A stretch of 64,000 nt of DNA from Planotetraspora thailandica (GTDB lineage Bacteria; Actinomycetota; Actinomycetes; Streptosporangiales; Streptosporangiaceae): contig NZ_BOOR01000002.1 of NCBI RefSeq assembly GCF_016863335.1, forward strand, positions 32,101 to 96,100. Direction: 5' to 3'. A program made the position numbers and the translations under genes. Of the stretch, positions 1 through 10,071 are shown one piece after another. The stretch's first letter is position 1; each line of letters opens with the position of its first letter. A model generated the notes under the pieces. That model was not told the origin of the DNA, did no database searches, and saw only the letters and a program-made list of their open reading frames with translations.

Positions 1-659
1 CCATCGGAAACCTGCTCATCGTCGCCCTGTGGGAGCTGCTGGACGATCCCGTCCAAGGGCTGGACTGGGTGGGGCGCCTGCTCGGCGCGCACGGCAGGGT
101 GCTTCCCATGGCGTCGGTGCCTCTGGACATCGAGGCCGAGGTCGAGCTGGACGGAGTGATCTCCACCGTCCGGGGGCAGGTCGCGTGCGCGCTCACGCCC
201 GGCCGGGTGCGGGCGATCTCCCTCGTGCCGCCGGACCCGCCCGCGTGCCCGCAGGCCGTCGAGGCGATCGAGGAGGCCGACTGGGTGGTCTTCGGGCCGG
301 GCTCGTGGTTCACCAGCGTCCTGCCGCATCTCAAGGTGCCCGAGCTGGCGCGGGCGCTGCACCAGACCAGGGCCAGGCGGCTGGTGATCCTCAACCTCGC
401 GCCGCAACCGGGGGAGACCGACGGGTTCTCGCCGGAAAAGCACCTCGAGGTGCTGAGGGAGCACGCTCCCTCGCTGGCGGTCGACGCCGTGCTGGCCGAC
501 CAGGGGGTGGTCGACGACCTCCGGGCGCTGGAGAAGGCCGCCGCGTCCCTCGGAGGGCGTTTGGTTTTGGCTGATGTGGCAGCTTCTGACGGATCTCCGC
601 GGCATGATGGACCACGTCTTGCCGCGGTCCTTGACGAGATTTTCCACGAGAAGCGGTGA
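1..659 (+). CDS. yvcK: YvcK/CofD-like gluconeogenesis factor, 3' part only
   Basis: The reading frame is already open at base 3, so the N-terminal half lies outside the window; about 218 residues remain, ending at TGA 657-659. The visible part reads GNLLIVALWE, then PLDIEAEVELDG and FGPGSWFTSVLPHL, typical of the C-terminal half of YvcK proteins (CofD-like fold). These bind UDP-sugars and are needed for growth on gluconeogenic carbon sources and for cell-shape control. The position directly upstream of whiA is the conserved rapZ-yvcK-whiA arrangement, which supports the call more strongly than the sequence alone. The gap to whiA is 64 bp, so co-transcription is likely. Confidence 0.88.
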   Translation, partial: IGNLLIVALWELLDDPVQGLDWVGRLLGAHGRVLPMASVPLDIEAEVELDGVISTVRGQVACALTPGRVRAISLVPPDPPACPQAVEAIEEADWVVFGPGSWFTSVLPHLKVPELARALHQTRARRLVILNLAPQPGETDGFSPEKHLEVLREHAPSLAVDAVLADQGVVDDLRALEKAAASLGGRLVLADVAASDGSPRHDGPRLAAVLDEIFHEKR

Positions 660-723
660 TCCCCGTCTGTAGAGGTGCGAGAGACTGGCTCCCGTAAGTC
701 TGTTTCGGGGAGGACACGCGCAG

Positions 724-1704
724 ATGGCCATGACCGGTGTGGTGAAGGACGAGCTGAGCCGCCTATCAGTGCTCAAGCCTTGTTGCCGTAAGGCCGAGGT
801 TTCGACGCTGCTGCGGTTCGCGAGCGGGCTGCACCTCGTCGGCGGTCGCATCGTGATCGAGGCCGAGCTGGACACCAACGTCACGGCCCGCCGGTTGATC
901 AGAGATATCGGTGAGGTCTTCGGCCACAAGGCCGAGGTGCTCGTGCTCGCCCCCGCCGGGCTCCGCAAAGGCTCGCGGTACGTCGTGCGGGTCTACAAGG
1001 ACGGCGAGGCGCTCGCCCGGCAGACGGGTCTGATCGACAACCACGGGAGGCCGGTTCGCGGTCTGCCGCGTCAGGTGGTCTCCGGCGCCACGTGCGATGC
1101 GGAGGCGGCCTGGCGGGGGGCCTTCCTGGCGCACGGCTCGCTCACCGAGCCCGGCCGTTCGATGTCGCTTGAGGTGACGTGCCCGGGTCCGGAGGCGGCG
1201 CTGGCGCTGGTCGGCTCCGCGCGGCGGCTGAAGATCCACGCCAAGGCGCGGGAGGTGCGCGGCGTCGACCGGGTCGTGGTCCGCGACGGCGACGCCATCA
1301 GCGCCCTGCTCACCCGCCTGGGAGCGCACGACAGCGTGCTCGCCTGGGAGGAGCGGCGGATGCGCCGCGAGGTCCGCGCGACCGCCAACCGCCTGGCCAA
1401 CTTCGACGACGCGAACCTCCGCAGGTCGGCGCGCGCCGCGGTCGCGGCCGGCGCCCGCGTGCAGCGGGCCCTGGAGATCCTCGGCGAGGAGGCCCCCGAG
1501 CACCTCGTGATCGCCGGGCGGCTCCGCGTGGACCACAAGCAGGCGTCCCTGGAGGAGCTCGGCCAGATCGCGGACCCGCCCCTGACCAAGGACGCGATCG
1601 CGGGGCGGATCCGGCGGCTTCTGGCCATGGCCGACAAGCGGGCTCAGGACATGGGCATCGCCAACACCGAGGCCAACCTCACCCCGGACATGCTCGCTCC
1701 CTGA
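724..1704 (+). CDS. whiA: Sporulation transcription regulator WhiA
   Basis: 326 residues, full length for WhiA. The N-terminal two thirds is the LAGLIDADG-homing-endonuclease-like fold (catalytically dead in this family) and the C-terminal part is the helix-turn-helix region around residues 270-305 ([16 protein letters not shown]). WhiA works with WhiB to control sporulation septation and chromosome segregation in filamentous actinomycetes, and has cell-division roles elsewhere. The ATG at 724 follows a GGGGAGG-like ribosome site at about 708-714; an ATG two codons later (730) is an alternative. The N-terminal [11 protein letters not shown] is highly conserved in actinobacterial WhiA. Confidence 0.96.
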   Translation: MAMTGVVKDELSRLSVLKPCCRKAEVSTLLRFASGLHLVGGRIVIEAELDTNVTARRLIRDIGEVFGHKAEVLVLAPAGLRKGSRYVVRVYKDGEALARQTGLIDNHGRPVRGLPRQVVSGATCDAEAAWRGAFLAHGSLTEPGRSMSLEVTCPGPEAALALVGSARRLKIHAKAREVRGVDRVVVRDGDAISALLTRLGAHDSVLAWEERRMRREVRATANRLANFDDANLRRSARAAVAAGARVQRALEILGEEAPEHLVIAGRLRVDHKQASLEELGQIADPPLTKDAIAGRIRRLLAMADKRAQDMGIANTEANLTPDMLAP

Positions 1705-1726
1705 GCCCGCTCGCCAAGGCGCCAGG

Positions 1727-2572
1727 TCAGCTCTTGACCTTCTCGAGTTCGGCCGCGTCGGCCGGCTTCTCGTCGGTCGCCTTTGCGTCGGCCGGTGCTG
1801 AGACGGCCTCGGGGGCCTTCTCGGCGGGCTCGTCGCCGGCTGCCTCAACGGCTGCCTCGGCTGTCGCCTCGACGGCCTTGGACTCCTCGGCGTCGGCCGT
1901 GGTCTCCGCCGTGGTCTCGGCAGTGGTTTCGGCAGTGGCGGGCTCGGCCGTCTTGTCGCCGTCGGAGGCGGGCGTCGCGGAGGCGGCGGGGGCCTCGCTC
2001 TGGGCGGCCTCGGCCGTATCCGTGCCGGTCTCAGTACCAGTCTGGGCGTTGGCCTCCGGGGCGGTCATGGGAGGCAGGAGCGGTCCCGCGGGCGCCGCCA
2101 CTTCGGGGGTCGCGACCCCGGCCATGGCGGCACTCTGGCGCACGGCCTGGATGCGCCGGTTCACGAACGTGAAGCCGAACGCGCCGCCGATGATCCAGAT
2201 GATCACACTTTTGAACCCGGCGACCTCGCCGAAGTGGTCGAGGACCACCGAGAGGGCGTCGCCGTAGCTGATCGAAAGGCCCGCCCCCTCGGCCGCTCTG
2301 ACGACTTGGACGACGTACTCGGCGACGATGCCGAGAACGGCGCCGCCGAAGGAGAGGATGGCCGCGATGGCGGGGAGCACCGGGCTGGTGGGCTTGACTG
2401 CCAGCATGGCGAGCCCGACGAGCACGCCGATGCCGATGGCGGCGTAGCTCAGCTGATATCCGGTGACGTCGACGATTACCGCGTAGATCGCGGCGCCGAC
2501 GACGGCGGCGACCAAACCGACGAGGATGCCGGGAACCAACCCGCTCTTGGGGGTCGGTGAAATCTCGTTCAT
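1727..2572 (-). CDS. Four-helix membrane protein with Ala/Glu/Thr-rich tail
   Basis: 281 residues. Hydrophobic segments lie at about 14-34, 41-61, 67-90 and 117-137. A short basic stretch follows, then about 130 residues of low-complexity tail rich in Ala, Glu, Thr and Pro, including an ETTAETTAETTAD repeat. The tail has no predicted fold and is probably cytoplasmic and disordered. The start at 2572 has an AGGAA about ten bases upstream. It converges on whiA (22 bp apart) and diverges from the glycolytic operon. I do not recognise a characterised family; many actinobacteria carry an uncharacterised small membrane protein at this position. Confidence 0.75.
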   Translation of the reverse strand: MNEISPTPKSGLVPGILVGLVAAVVGAAIYAVIVDVTGYQLSYAAIGIGVLVGLAMLAVKPTSPVLPAIAAILSFGGAVLGIVAEYVVQVVRAAEGAGLSISYGDALSVVLDHFGEVAGFKSVIIWIIGGAFGFTFVNRRIQAVRQSAAMAGVATPEVAAPAGPLLPPMTAPEANAQTGTETGTDTAEAAQSEAPAASATPASDGDKTAEPATAETTAETTAETTADAEESKAVEATAEAAVEAAGDEPAEKAPEAVSAPADAKATDEKPADAAELEKVKS

Positions 2573-2682
2573 TGGGGGGTTTCCTGGGAGAGAAGATTTT
2601 CATGTGACAAGCCGGGCACATTACCCCACAACCTGACTTCTGGCGTGGGCTTTATCTGACTGTGCCCGAACCACCACCCGCG

Positions 2683-3789
<1,107 letters not shown>

Positions 3790-3790
<1 letters not shown>

Positions 3791-4977
3791 TGATCGGAAT
3801 CGACGAGCTCGACGTGAAGGGCCGGCGCGTCTTCGTGCGCGCCGACCTCAACGTCCCCCTGGACGGGGAGACGATCACCGACGACGGGCGCATCCGCGCG
3901 TCGGTGCCGACGATCAATAAGCTGCTCGAGCGCGGCGCCAAGGTGATCGTCGGGGCCCACCTCGGCCGCCCCAAGGGCGCGCCCACGCCGAAGTACTCCC
4001 TCGCGCCGGTGTCCCGGCGGCTGGCGGAGCTGCTCGGCCAGGACGTCGCCTTCGCCACCGACGTCGTCGGCGAGTCGGCCGCGAGCACGGTCGAGGCCCT
4101 CCAGGACGGCCAGGTGGCCCTTCTGGAGAACCTGCGGTTCGAGCCGGGCGAGGAGTCGAAGGACGACGCCGTCCGCGGCGAGTTCGCCGGCAGGCTGGCC
4201 GCTCTGGCCGACCTGTACGTGGGCGACGGCTTCGGCGCCGTGCACCGCAAGCACGCCAGCGTCTACGACCTGCCGCAGCGCCTCCCGCACGCGGCGGGCG
4301 ACCTGGTGCTGACCGAGGTCGAGGTGCTCAAGAAGCTCACCGAGGACCCGGCCAGGCCGTACGTCGTCGTGCTGGGCGGGGCGAAGGTCTCCGACAAGCT
4401 GGGCGTCATCGCCAACCTGCTGTCGAAGGTCGACCGCCTGCTCATCGGAGGCGGCATGGGCTACACCTTCCTCAAGGCCCAGGGCCACGAGGTCGGCAAC
4501 TCGCTGCTGCAGGAGGACCAGCTCGACCAGGTCCGCGGTTTCCTCAACGAGGCCGCGTCCCGCGGGGTGGAGCTCGTGCTGCCGGTCGACGTGCTGGCCG
4601 CCACCCACTTCGGTGCGGACGCGCCGCACGAGGTCGTGGACGCCACCGCGATCCCCGCCGACCGCGAGGGCCTCGACATCGGCCCGAAGACCCGCGAGTT
4701 GTTCGCGGCCAAGCTGGCCGACGCCAAGACCGTGTTCTGGAACGGCCCGATGGGCGTGTTCGAGTTCGAGGCGTTCTCCGGTGGCACCCGTGCCGTCGCG
4801 GAGGCGCTGGTCACGTCGGACGCGTTCACCGTCGTCGGCGGCGGCGACTCGGCCGCGGCCGTGCGCCTGCTCGGCTTGCCCGAGGACGGTTTCTCCCACA
4901 TTTCCACTGGTGGAGGCGCAAGCCTCGAGTACCTCGAAGGCAAGACCCTTCCCGGACTCGCGGCACTGGAGGCCTAG
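3790..4977 (+). CDS. pgk: Phosphoglycerate kinase
   Basis: 395 residues, normal for bacterial PGK. It makes ATP and 3-phosphoglycerate from 1,3-bisphosphoglycerate. The start overlaps the gap stop (TGATG at 3788-3792), yielding [23 protein letters not shown], the family signature region with the substrate-binding arginine and Asp-Leu-Asn. The ADP site GGGDSAAA and the following [13 protein letters not shown] are near the C-terminus. Middle gene of gap-pgk-tpiA, followed with no gap by the GTG of tpiA. Confidence 0.98.
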
Positions 4978-5757
4978 GTGAGTCGTAAGCCGCTGATCGC
5001 CGGCAACTGGAAGATGAACCTCAACCATTTCGAGGCCATCAACCTGGTGCAGAAGCTGGCCTTCTCGCTGACCGACAAGGACTTCGACAAGGTCGACGTC
5101 GCGGTGATCCCGCCGTTCACCGATCTGCGCAGCGTGCAGACGCTGGTCGACGGTGACAAGCTCCGGATCGTGTACGGCGGGCAGGACCTGTCTCCGCACG
5201 ACTCGGGCGCCTATACGGGCGACATCTCCGGGGCGATGCTCGCGAAGCTCGGATGCACGTTCGTGCTCGTCGGGCATTCGGAGCGGCGGCAGTATCACCA
5301 CGAGGACGACGCGCTCTGCAACGTCAAGGTCAAGGCGGCCTACCGGCACTCGGTCACGCCGATCCTGTGCGTGGGCGAGAGGCTGGAGATCCGCAAGGAG
5401 GACCGCCACGTCGAGCACACCCTGTCGCAGATCGACGGGGCGCTCGACGGCATCACGGCCGAGCAGGCCAAGTCGCTTGTGGTGGCGTACGAGCCGGTTT
5501 GGGCGATCGGCACCGGTGAGGTCGCCACCCGGGCGGACGCGCAGGAGGTCTGCGGAGCGATCCGCAAACGACTCGCCGAGGTATATGGGGACGAGGTGGC
5601 CGCCGCGGTCCGTATCCTTTACGGAGGTTCGGTCAAGGCGGACAACATCGCCGGGATCATGGCGGAGCCCGACATCGACGGCGCCCTCGTTGGGGGAGCC
5701 AGCCTCGACCAGGCAGAATTCGTTAAGATCTGCCGTTTTGGGGAGATGCCTGGCTAG
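4978..5757 (+). CDS. tpiA: Triose-phosphate isomerase
   Basis: 259 residues, complete. It interconverts dihydroxyacetone phosphate and glyceraldehyde-3-phosphate. Catalytic residues are visible: Lys12 in GNWKMN, His100 in VGHSERR and Glu172 in [10 protein letters not shown], with the phosphate-gripping GGSVKADN near the end. The GTG start directly abuts the pgk TAG, with no spacer, so it relies on the end of pgk for its ribosome site. Last gene of the glycolytic operon; the inverted repeat at 5772-5799 may end the transcript. Confidence 0.98.
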   Translation: MSRKPLIAGNWKMNLNHFEAINLVQKLAFSLTDKDFDKVDVAVIPPFTDLRSVQTLVDGDKLRIVYGGQDLSPHDSGAYTGDISGAMLAKLGCTFVLVGHSERRQYHHEDDALCNVKVKAAYRHSVTPILCVGERLEIRKEDRHVEHTLSQIDGALDGITAEQAKSLVVAYEPVWAIGTGEVATRADAQEVCGAIRKRLAEVYGDEVAAAVRILYGGSVKADNIAGIMAEPDIDGALVGGASLDQAEFVKICRFGEMPG

Positions 5758-5771
5758 CTGAGCCGTTTAGG

Positions 5772-5808
5772 GGGTACGAGTTGACAGCACGTCGTACCCT
5801 CATAGAGC
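5772..5808 (+). promoter_or_regulatory. Promoter of secG-rbpA inside an inverted repeat
   Basis: TTGACA at 5781-5786 is a perfect -35 hexamer; 16 bp later lies a weak -10 (TAGAGC, 5803-5808). The -35 sits in the loop between perfect 8-bp arms GGGTACGA (5772-5779) and TCGTACCC (5792-5799). Arm centres are 20 bp apart, two helical turns. This could be a repressor site over the promoter, or a stem formed in the tpiA transcript. Confidence 0.5.
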
Positions 5809-5869
5809 AAGATTGAATCATCACGCCGCTGGCGTCATGTACACGCCCGTAACTAGGAACAGGTCTACG

Positions 5870-6100
5870 GTGACAATCGGAATCTCCATCGCCCTCATCC
5901 TGTCGAGTGCTCTGATGGTGCTGCTCGTCCTGCTCCACAAGGGCAAGGGCGGCGGTCTCTCGGATCTGTTCGGCGGAGGCTTCACGTCGTCCTTCGGCGG
6001 ATCCTCTGTGGTGGAACGAAACCTGGACCGGCTCACCATCATCACGGGCGTGATCTGGTTCGTCTGCATCATCGCGCTGGGTCTGCTGCTGAAGCCGTAG
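5870..6100 (+). CDS. secG: Preprotein translocase subunit SecG
   Basis: 76 residues from GTG 5870. Two transmembrane helices (about 2-22 and 51-73) flank the Gly-rich loop KGKGGGLSDLFGGG that defines SecG, the accessory subunit of the SecYEG channel. An upstream in-frame ATG (5813) would add 19 polar residues that the family lacks, so the GTG start is preferred. Conserved position after tpiA in actinobacteria. It probably shares a transcript with rbpA, 71 bp downstream. Confidence 0.93.
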   Translation: MTIGISIALILSSALMVLLVLLHKGKGGGLSDLFGGGFTSSFGGSSVVERNLDRLTIITGVIWFVCIIALGLLLKP

Positions 6101-6171
6101 GGGTTCCCCGCGCAGCGTGACCTGGATTCACCTCCCCGTGTCCCCGGGGCGATCGAGCAAGGAGTTCATCC

Positions 6172-6519
6172 GTGGGTAGTGGCAACGCGATCCGTGGCAG
6201 CCGAGTCGGTGCCGGCCCCATGGGGGAGGCTGAGCGTGGCGAGGCGGCCCCCCGAGTGCGGGTCTCGTTCTGGTGCGCCAACATGCACGAGACGCGGCCG
6301 AGCTTTGCCAGCGATGCGGCCGTCCCCGAGTTCTGGGACTGCCCTCGGTGTGGATTGCCGGCCGGTCAGGATGAGTCCAGCCCGCCTGCTCCGCCGCGGA
6401 ACGAGCCGTACAAGACGCACCTCGCGTACGTGAAGGAGCGCCGCAGCGACAAGGACGGGGCGCAGATCCTCGCCGAGGCGCTCGAGCGCCTGCGCACCTC
6501 GTCCCGTCCGATCTACTAG
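6172..6519 (+). CDS. rbpA: RNA polymerase-binding protein RbpA
   Basis: 115 residues from GTG 6172, with AAGGAG about seven bases upstream. RbpA binds RNA polymerase and the principal sigma factor, stabilises the open complex and affects rifampicin tolerance. The zinc ligands are Cys35, His39, Cys57 and Cys60 (WCANMH and DCPRCG). The basic linker and C-terminal sigma-interaction domain (KTHLAYVKERRSDKDG and LAEALERLR) follow. Full length. A strong hairpin follows at 6542. Confidence 0.95.
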   Translation: MGSGNAIRGSRVGAGPMGEAERGEAAPRVRVSFWCANMHETRPSFASDAAVPEFWDCPRCGLPAGQDESSPPAPPRNEPYKTHLAYVKERRSDKDGAQILAEALERLRTSSRPIY

Positions 6520-6541
6520 TCGTACGGCACGGCCTGTTCAG

Positions 6542-6571
6542 AGGTCCCCGCGGCGATCGCCGTGGGGACCT
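6542..6571 (+). terminator. Hairpin terminator after rbpA
   Basis: Arms GGTCCCCGCGGC (6543-6554) and GCCGTGGGGACC (6559-6570) pair over 12 bp with one G-T and a four-base GATC loop; one more A-T pair extends it. There is no long T tract, as is usual in high-GC actinomycetes. It lies between convergent rbpA and the amidohydrolase gene and could serve both strands. Confidence 0.75.
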
Positions 6572-6707
6572 TCTGCGTCTGCCGGGCCTGGTGATCTTCA
6601 GAACGTCAACAACGGGCCCGGCCGGAACGGGTTCCGTGCTGGTCACCGTCGCCTCCGCGGCAGGGACCGGCTCGCCGGGGTTGCCCTACGTGTACGTGTG
6701 AGCTCGC

Positions 6708-8312
6708 TCAGCCGTACACCTGCTCGCCGTCGACGAAGGTCATCGTGGCGCGGGTGGTCCAGATGTCGGCCGGCTCGATCGTGAAGGGATCGCGGTCGAG
6801 CACGACCAGATCGGCGGGGCGGCCCTCCTCGATCACTCCGGCCGGTGATCCGTTCAGCCAGGCCGAGCCGGCCGTGTAGGCCGTCATCACGGTTCGCAGG
6901 TCGATGCTCTGCCCGGGCAGGAAGGGTGTCTGCGCGGTCGGGTAGGAGGCGTGCACCGACCCGCCCGGCTCCGTACGGTTGACCGCCACGTGCATGCCCT
7001 GGATCGGGTCGGCCGACGACACCGGCCAGTCGGAGCCGGCCGCCAGTCGCGTGCCGTGCCGTACGAGATCGGCGAAGGGGTACTGCCACGAGGAGCGCTC
7101 GTCGCCCAGGAAGGGGATGCACAACTCGTCCATCTGGGCGTGGTGGGTGGCCCACAGCGGCTGGAGGTTCGCGGTGACGCCGAGCGCGGCGAATCGGGGC
7201 ACGTCCTGCGGCGTGATGATCTGCAGGTGGGCGACGTGGTGCCGGTTCTCCGGGTCGGTACCGGAAAGGGCGTCCAGGGCCTCCCGTACGGCACGCTCCC
7301 CGATGGCGTGGAAATGCACCTGGAACCCGAGGGAGTCGAGCTCGCGGACGTAGCCCTTGAGCAGCTCCGGGTCGACGTAGGACAACCCGGTGCCGCCGCA
7401 CCGGCAGTAGGGCTCGATGACGGCCGCGGTGAAGTTCTCGGCGATGCCGTCCTGCATGATCTTCACGGCGGAGGCGCGGAACCGGTCGAGCCCCTCGGCC
7501 TTCGCCCGGCGATCGACGAGGTCGGCGATCTGCTCGGCGCCGCGGGTCCGCTCCCACCAAAGGGCGCCCACCACGCGCGCCTTCAGGCGGCCGGAGGCGG
7601 CGGCGCCGATGTAGGTGGACAGGTTGTCGTCGGACCCGGCGTAGGAGCCGACGATCGCGTCCTGCCAGCCGGTGATTCCGAGCGAGAAGAGATGAGCCTG
7701 GGCGTCGAGGAGGGCGGCGTCGGCGTCGGCCGCGGTCGGGCGGGGCGTGAGCAGGCCCACCAGGTCCATGGCGCCCTCGTGGAGGACACCGCTGGGCGTG
7801 CCGTCGGCGTCACGCTCGATGCGGCCGTCGGCGGGGTCGGGAGTGTCCTTGGTGATCCCGGCGATCTCCAGTGCGCGGGTGTTGACCCATGCGGCATGGT
7901 GGTCACGCTGGATCAGGTACACCGGCCGGTCGAGGAAGTCGATCTGGGACCGGTGGGGGAGGCCGCCGGGGAAGGCCGACATGTCCCAGCCGCCGCCGTC
8001 GATCCATTCCTTATCCGGAAATTTCGCGGCATAGTCGACGATTTTGCCGATGTAGGCGTCGAGGCCGTATATCTCGGACAACTCGCATTTTGCGCGCTCC
8101 AGGCCGGCCTGGACGGGGTGGATGTGCGCGTCGGTGAACCCGGGGGTCAGCAGGCCGCCGCCGAGGTCGACGGGCTCGGCCTTGGGCGAGAGCCGTACGA
8201 GGTCGGCTTCGGGGCCGGTCGCGGCGATGCGGCCGTCGCGGACGAGGACCGCCTCGGCGAAGCCGCCCGGGGTGAAGGCCCTGCCGCCGCGGAAGATGAT
8301 GTCGATGCTCAC
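6708..8312 (-). CDS. YtcJ-type metal-dependent amidohydrolase
   Basis: 534 residues from GTG 8312. Belongs to the amidohydrolase-3 (YtcJ/LAF3) branch of the amidohydrolase superfamily, soluble metal hydrolases acting on C-N bonds. Visible motifs: FTDAHIHP (first metal-binding histidines), HFHAIGERA, HHVAHLQ and the late GSDWPV aspartate region, followed by the typical PADLVVLDRDPF close. The substrate cannot be read from sequence. The stop is about 137 bp from the rbpA terminator. The upstream gene on the same strand is a DAO-type flavoenzyme, but a 53-bp repeat array lies between them, so a shared transcript is doubtful. Confidence 0.85.
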   Translation of the reverse strand: MSIDIIFRGGRAFTPGGFAEAVLVRDGRIAATGPEADLVRLSPKAEPVDLGGGLLTPGFTDAHIHPVQAGLERAKCELSEIYGLDAYIGKIVDYAAKFPDKEWIDGGGWDMSAFPGGLPHRSQIDFLDRPVYLIQRDHHAAWVNTRALEIAGITKDTPDPADGRIERDADGTPSGVLHEGAMDLVGLLTPRPTAADADAALLDAQAHLFSLGITGWQDAIVGSYAGSDDNLSTYIGAAASGRLKARVVGALWWERTRGAEQIADLVDRRAKAEGLDRFRASAVKIMQDGIAENFTAAVIEPYCRCGGTGLSYVDPELLKGYVRELDSLGFQVHFHAIGERAVREALDALSGTDPENRHHVAHLQIITPQDVPRFAALGVTANLQPLWATHHAQMDELCIPFLGDERSSWQYPFADLVRHGTRLAAGSDWPVSSADPIQGMHVAVNRTEPGGSVHASYPTAQTPFLPGQSIDLRTVMTAYTAGSAWLNGSPAGVIEEGRPADLVVLDRDPFTIEPADIWTTRATMTFVDGEQVYG

Positions 8313-8343
8313 AGGACTGCTGCCCTTCTGGGTGGTGCGAACT

Positions 8344-8472
8344 GCATGATCACGAATCGGGTTTCCTCAGGTCAGGGTAGCTTGGGCCGAACTTCTGCAT
8401 GATCACGGAATGGGTCGGCGCAGGTCATCGGCCGGATCGCCGAAGTTCTGCATGATCACGCCCAAGGGGGGG
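8344..8472 (-). repeat. 53-bp phased TGATCA array A (three cores)
   Basis: GCATGATCAC cores start at 8344, 8397 and 8450, exactly 53 bp apart. Both intervals carry CAGGTC in the middle and GAACTTC or GAAGTTC ten bases before the next core. The last core runs into CCCAAGGGGGGG and then G6 and G6 tracts ending at the flavoenzyme stop codon (8488-8490). On that gene's strand the order is stop codon, C-rich block, repeats. The first core is 32 bp upstream of the amidohydrolase GTG. Confidence 0.9.
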
Positions 8473-8487
8473 TGGGGGGCTGGGGGG

Positions 8488-9879
8488 TCAGTGGCCGGTG
8501 ATCTTGTTGGCGATCTTGGCGAGGGTGGAGGTCTTGGTCATCCCCCTGCTCTCGCGGGCGTCGGCCAGGCGGTACAGGCGGTACATCGAGTGCACGCCGA
8601 GCCAGCGCAGCGGCTCGGGCTCCCACGACCGCACCCGGCGGTCCACCCATGGCAGGCCGGTCAGCTCGCTGTCCCGCCTGAGCACGAGATCACACAATGT
8701 GCGCCCCGCCAGGTTGGTGGTGGTCACGCCGTGGCCGGTGTACCCGCCGGCCCAGCCGAGGCCGGTCGTGTGGTCGACGTGCACGGTCGCGCACCAGTCG
8801 CGCGGCACGCCCAGCACACCCGACCAGGCGTGCGCCACCGAGGACGAGGCGACCGACGGGAAGAACGAGACCAGCAGGTCCCACAACGCGTCGACCGTCC
8901 AGGTGTGCGTGAGCCCCCGCTCGTTGACCTTCGAGCCGAACAGGTACGGCTTGCCCCGCCCGCCGAAGGCGATGCGGTCGTCGGCGGTCCGCTGGGCGTA
9001 CATGTAGTAGTGCGCCATGTCGCCGAGCAGTTCGCGCTTCGCCCAGCCGATGGTCTCCCACACCTCCTCGGGCAGGGGCTCCGTCACGATCATCGAGCTG
9101 TTCATGGGAAGCCAGTCGCGGTGGTGGCCGGGGAGGTTCGCCGTGAACCCCTCGGTGCAGCGCAGCACGTAGGGGGCCGTCACCGTGCCGTACGGCGTGA
9201 CCGCGCCGCCGCCGACGATCCGTGTCACCGGGGTCCCCTCGAAGATCTCCACCCCCAGATCCCGTACGGCCCGCGCCAGCCCGCGCACGAGTTTGGCGGG
9301 CTGGATTCTCGCGCAGTGAGGGCTCCACGTCGCGGAGAGGGCGCCGTCCACCCGGAGGCGCTCGTTCATCTCGCCGGGCGACAGCAGGCGCACATCCTCC
9401 TCGTCCCAGCCCCATTCCCGCTGCCAGGCCAGGTCGTCCCGCAGCCGGCCGGCCTGGGCCGCCGACCTGGCCACGGTGGTGATGCCGCCCTTGACGATGT
9501 CGGCCTCGACGCCCTCCTCGGCCGCCACCCGGATGACCTCGTCGACGGCCGCGAACATCGCGCGCTGCAGGCGCCTGGCGGCGTCCGGGCCGTGGGTCTT
9601 CGCATAACGCTCCGGGTCGCCGGCCAGTGCGCCCGTCAGCCAGCCGCCGTTGCGCCCCGACGCCCCGAACCCGGCGAACTCCTTCTCCAGCACCACGACC
9701 TTGAGGGAGGGTTGCGCCTTCTTGAGGTAATAGGCGGTCCACAGGCCCGTGTACCCCGCGCCCACGATGGCCACGTCGGCCTCGCGATCTCCGTCGAGGG
9801 GGTTTCCCGGCGTGGGGAGGGAGCGATACCAGAACGACACATCACCGTTGACGAAGCCGGGCGAAAGCGGAGCACTCAT
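8488..9879 (-). CDS. FAD-dependent oxidoreductase, DAO family
   Basis: 463 residues from ATG 9879, chosen because an AGGA lies about eight bases upstream; an in-frame ATG at 9921 would add 14 residues. The dinucleotide-binding GAGYTG is at residues 40-45, followed by FGASGRNGGW, the pattern of D-amino-acid/glycine oxidase-type flavoproteins such as gamma-glutamylputrescine oxidase. A C-terminal GWAGGYTGHGV FAD contact is present. It probably oxidises a C-N bond of an amine or amino acid; the substrate is unknown. Array A begins right after its stop, so it is likely the last gene of its transcript. Confidence 0.85.
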   Translation of the reverse strand: MSAPLSPGFVNGDVSFWYRSLPTPGNPLDGDREADVAIVGAGYTGLWTAYYLKKAQPSLKVVVLEKEFAGFGASGRNGGWLTGALAGDPERYAKTHGPDAARRLQRAMFAAVDEVIRVAAEEGVEADIVKGGITTVARSAAQAGRLRDDLAWQREWGWDEEDVRLLSPGEMNERLRVDGALSATWSPHCARIQPAKLVRGLARAVRDLGVEIFEGTPVTRIVGGGAVTPYGTVTAPYVLRCTEGFTANLPGHHRDWLPMNSSMIVTEPLPEEVWETIGWAKRELLGDMAHYYMYAQRTADDRIAFGGRGKPYLFGSKVNERGLTHTWTVDALWDLLVSFFPSVASSSVAHAWSGVLGVPRDWCATVHVDHTTGLGWAGGYTGHGVTTTNLAGRTLCDLVLRRDSELTGLPWVDRRVRSWEPEPLRWLGVHSMYRLYRLADARESRGMTKTSTLAKIANKITGH

Positions 9880-10071
9880 GGTGCACATCCTGCTATATCC
9901 GTTCTGGCATCTACATCCCACAACGGAAGTCGTTGGCGAATCGCGATGAGCGTGCCGAGAACATCAGTGATATACGAGTAAATCAACCCGAAACGGATGG
10001 CTCACTGTTATGTAGCAATCGCGTAACAGAACTCATGCACCCTGGTCTCAGCAACGGAGGGAGCGGCACCA

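Noticed and set aside
8344..8472. Transposon, MITE or insertion-sequence remnant
   Set aside because: No terminal inverted repeats around the unit, no target-site duplication and no transposase; copies vary between cores yet keep exact spacing, unlike a transposed element.
8461..8487. Classical rho-independent terminator after the flavoenzyme
   Set aside because: Only G/C tracts are present, without complementary arms or a T tract.
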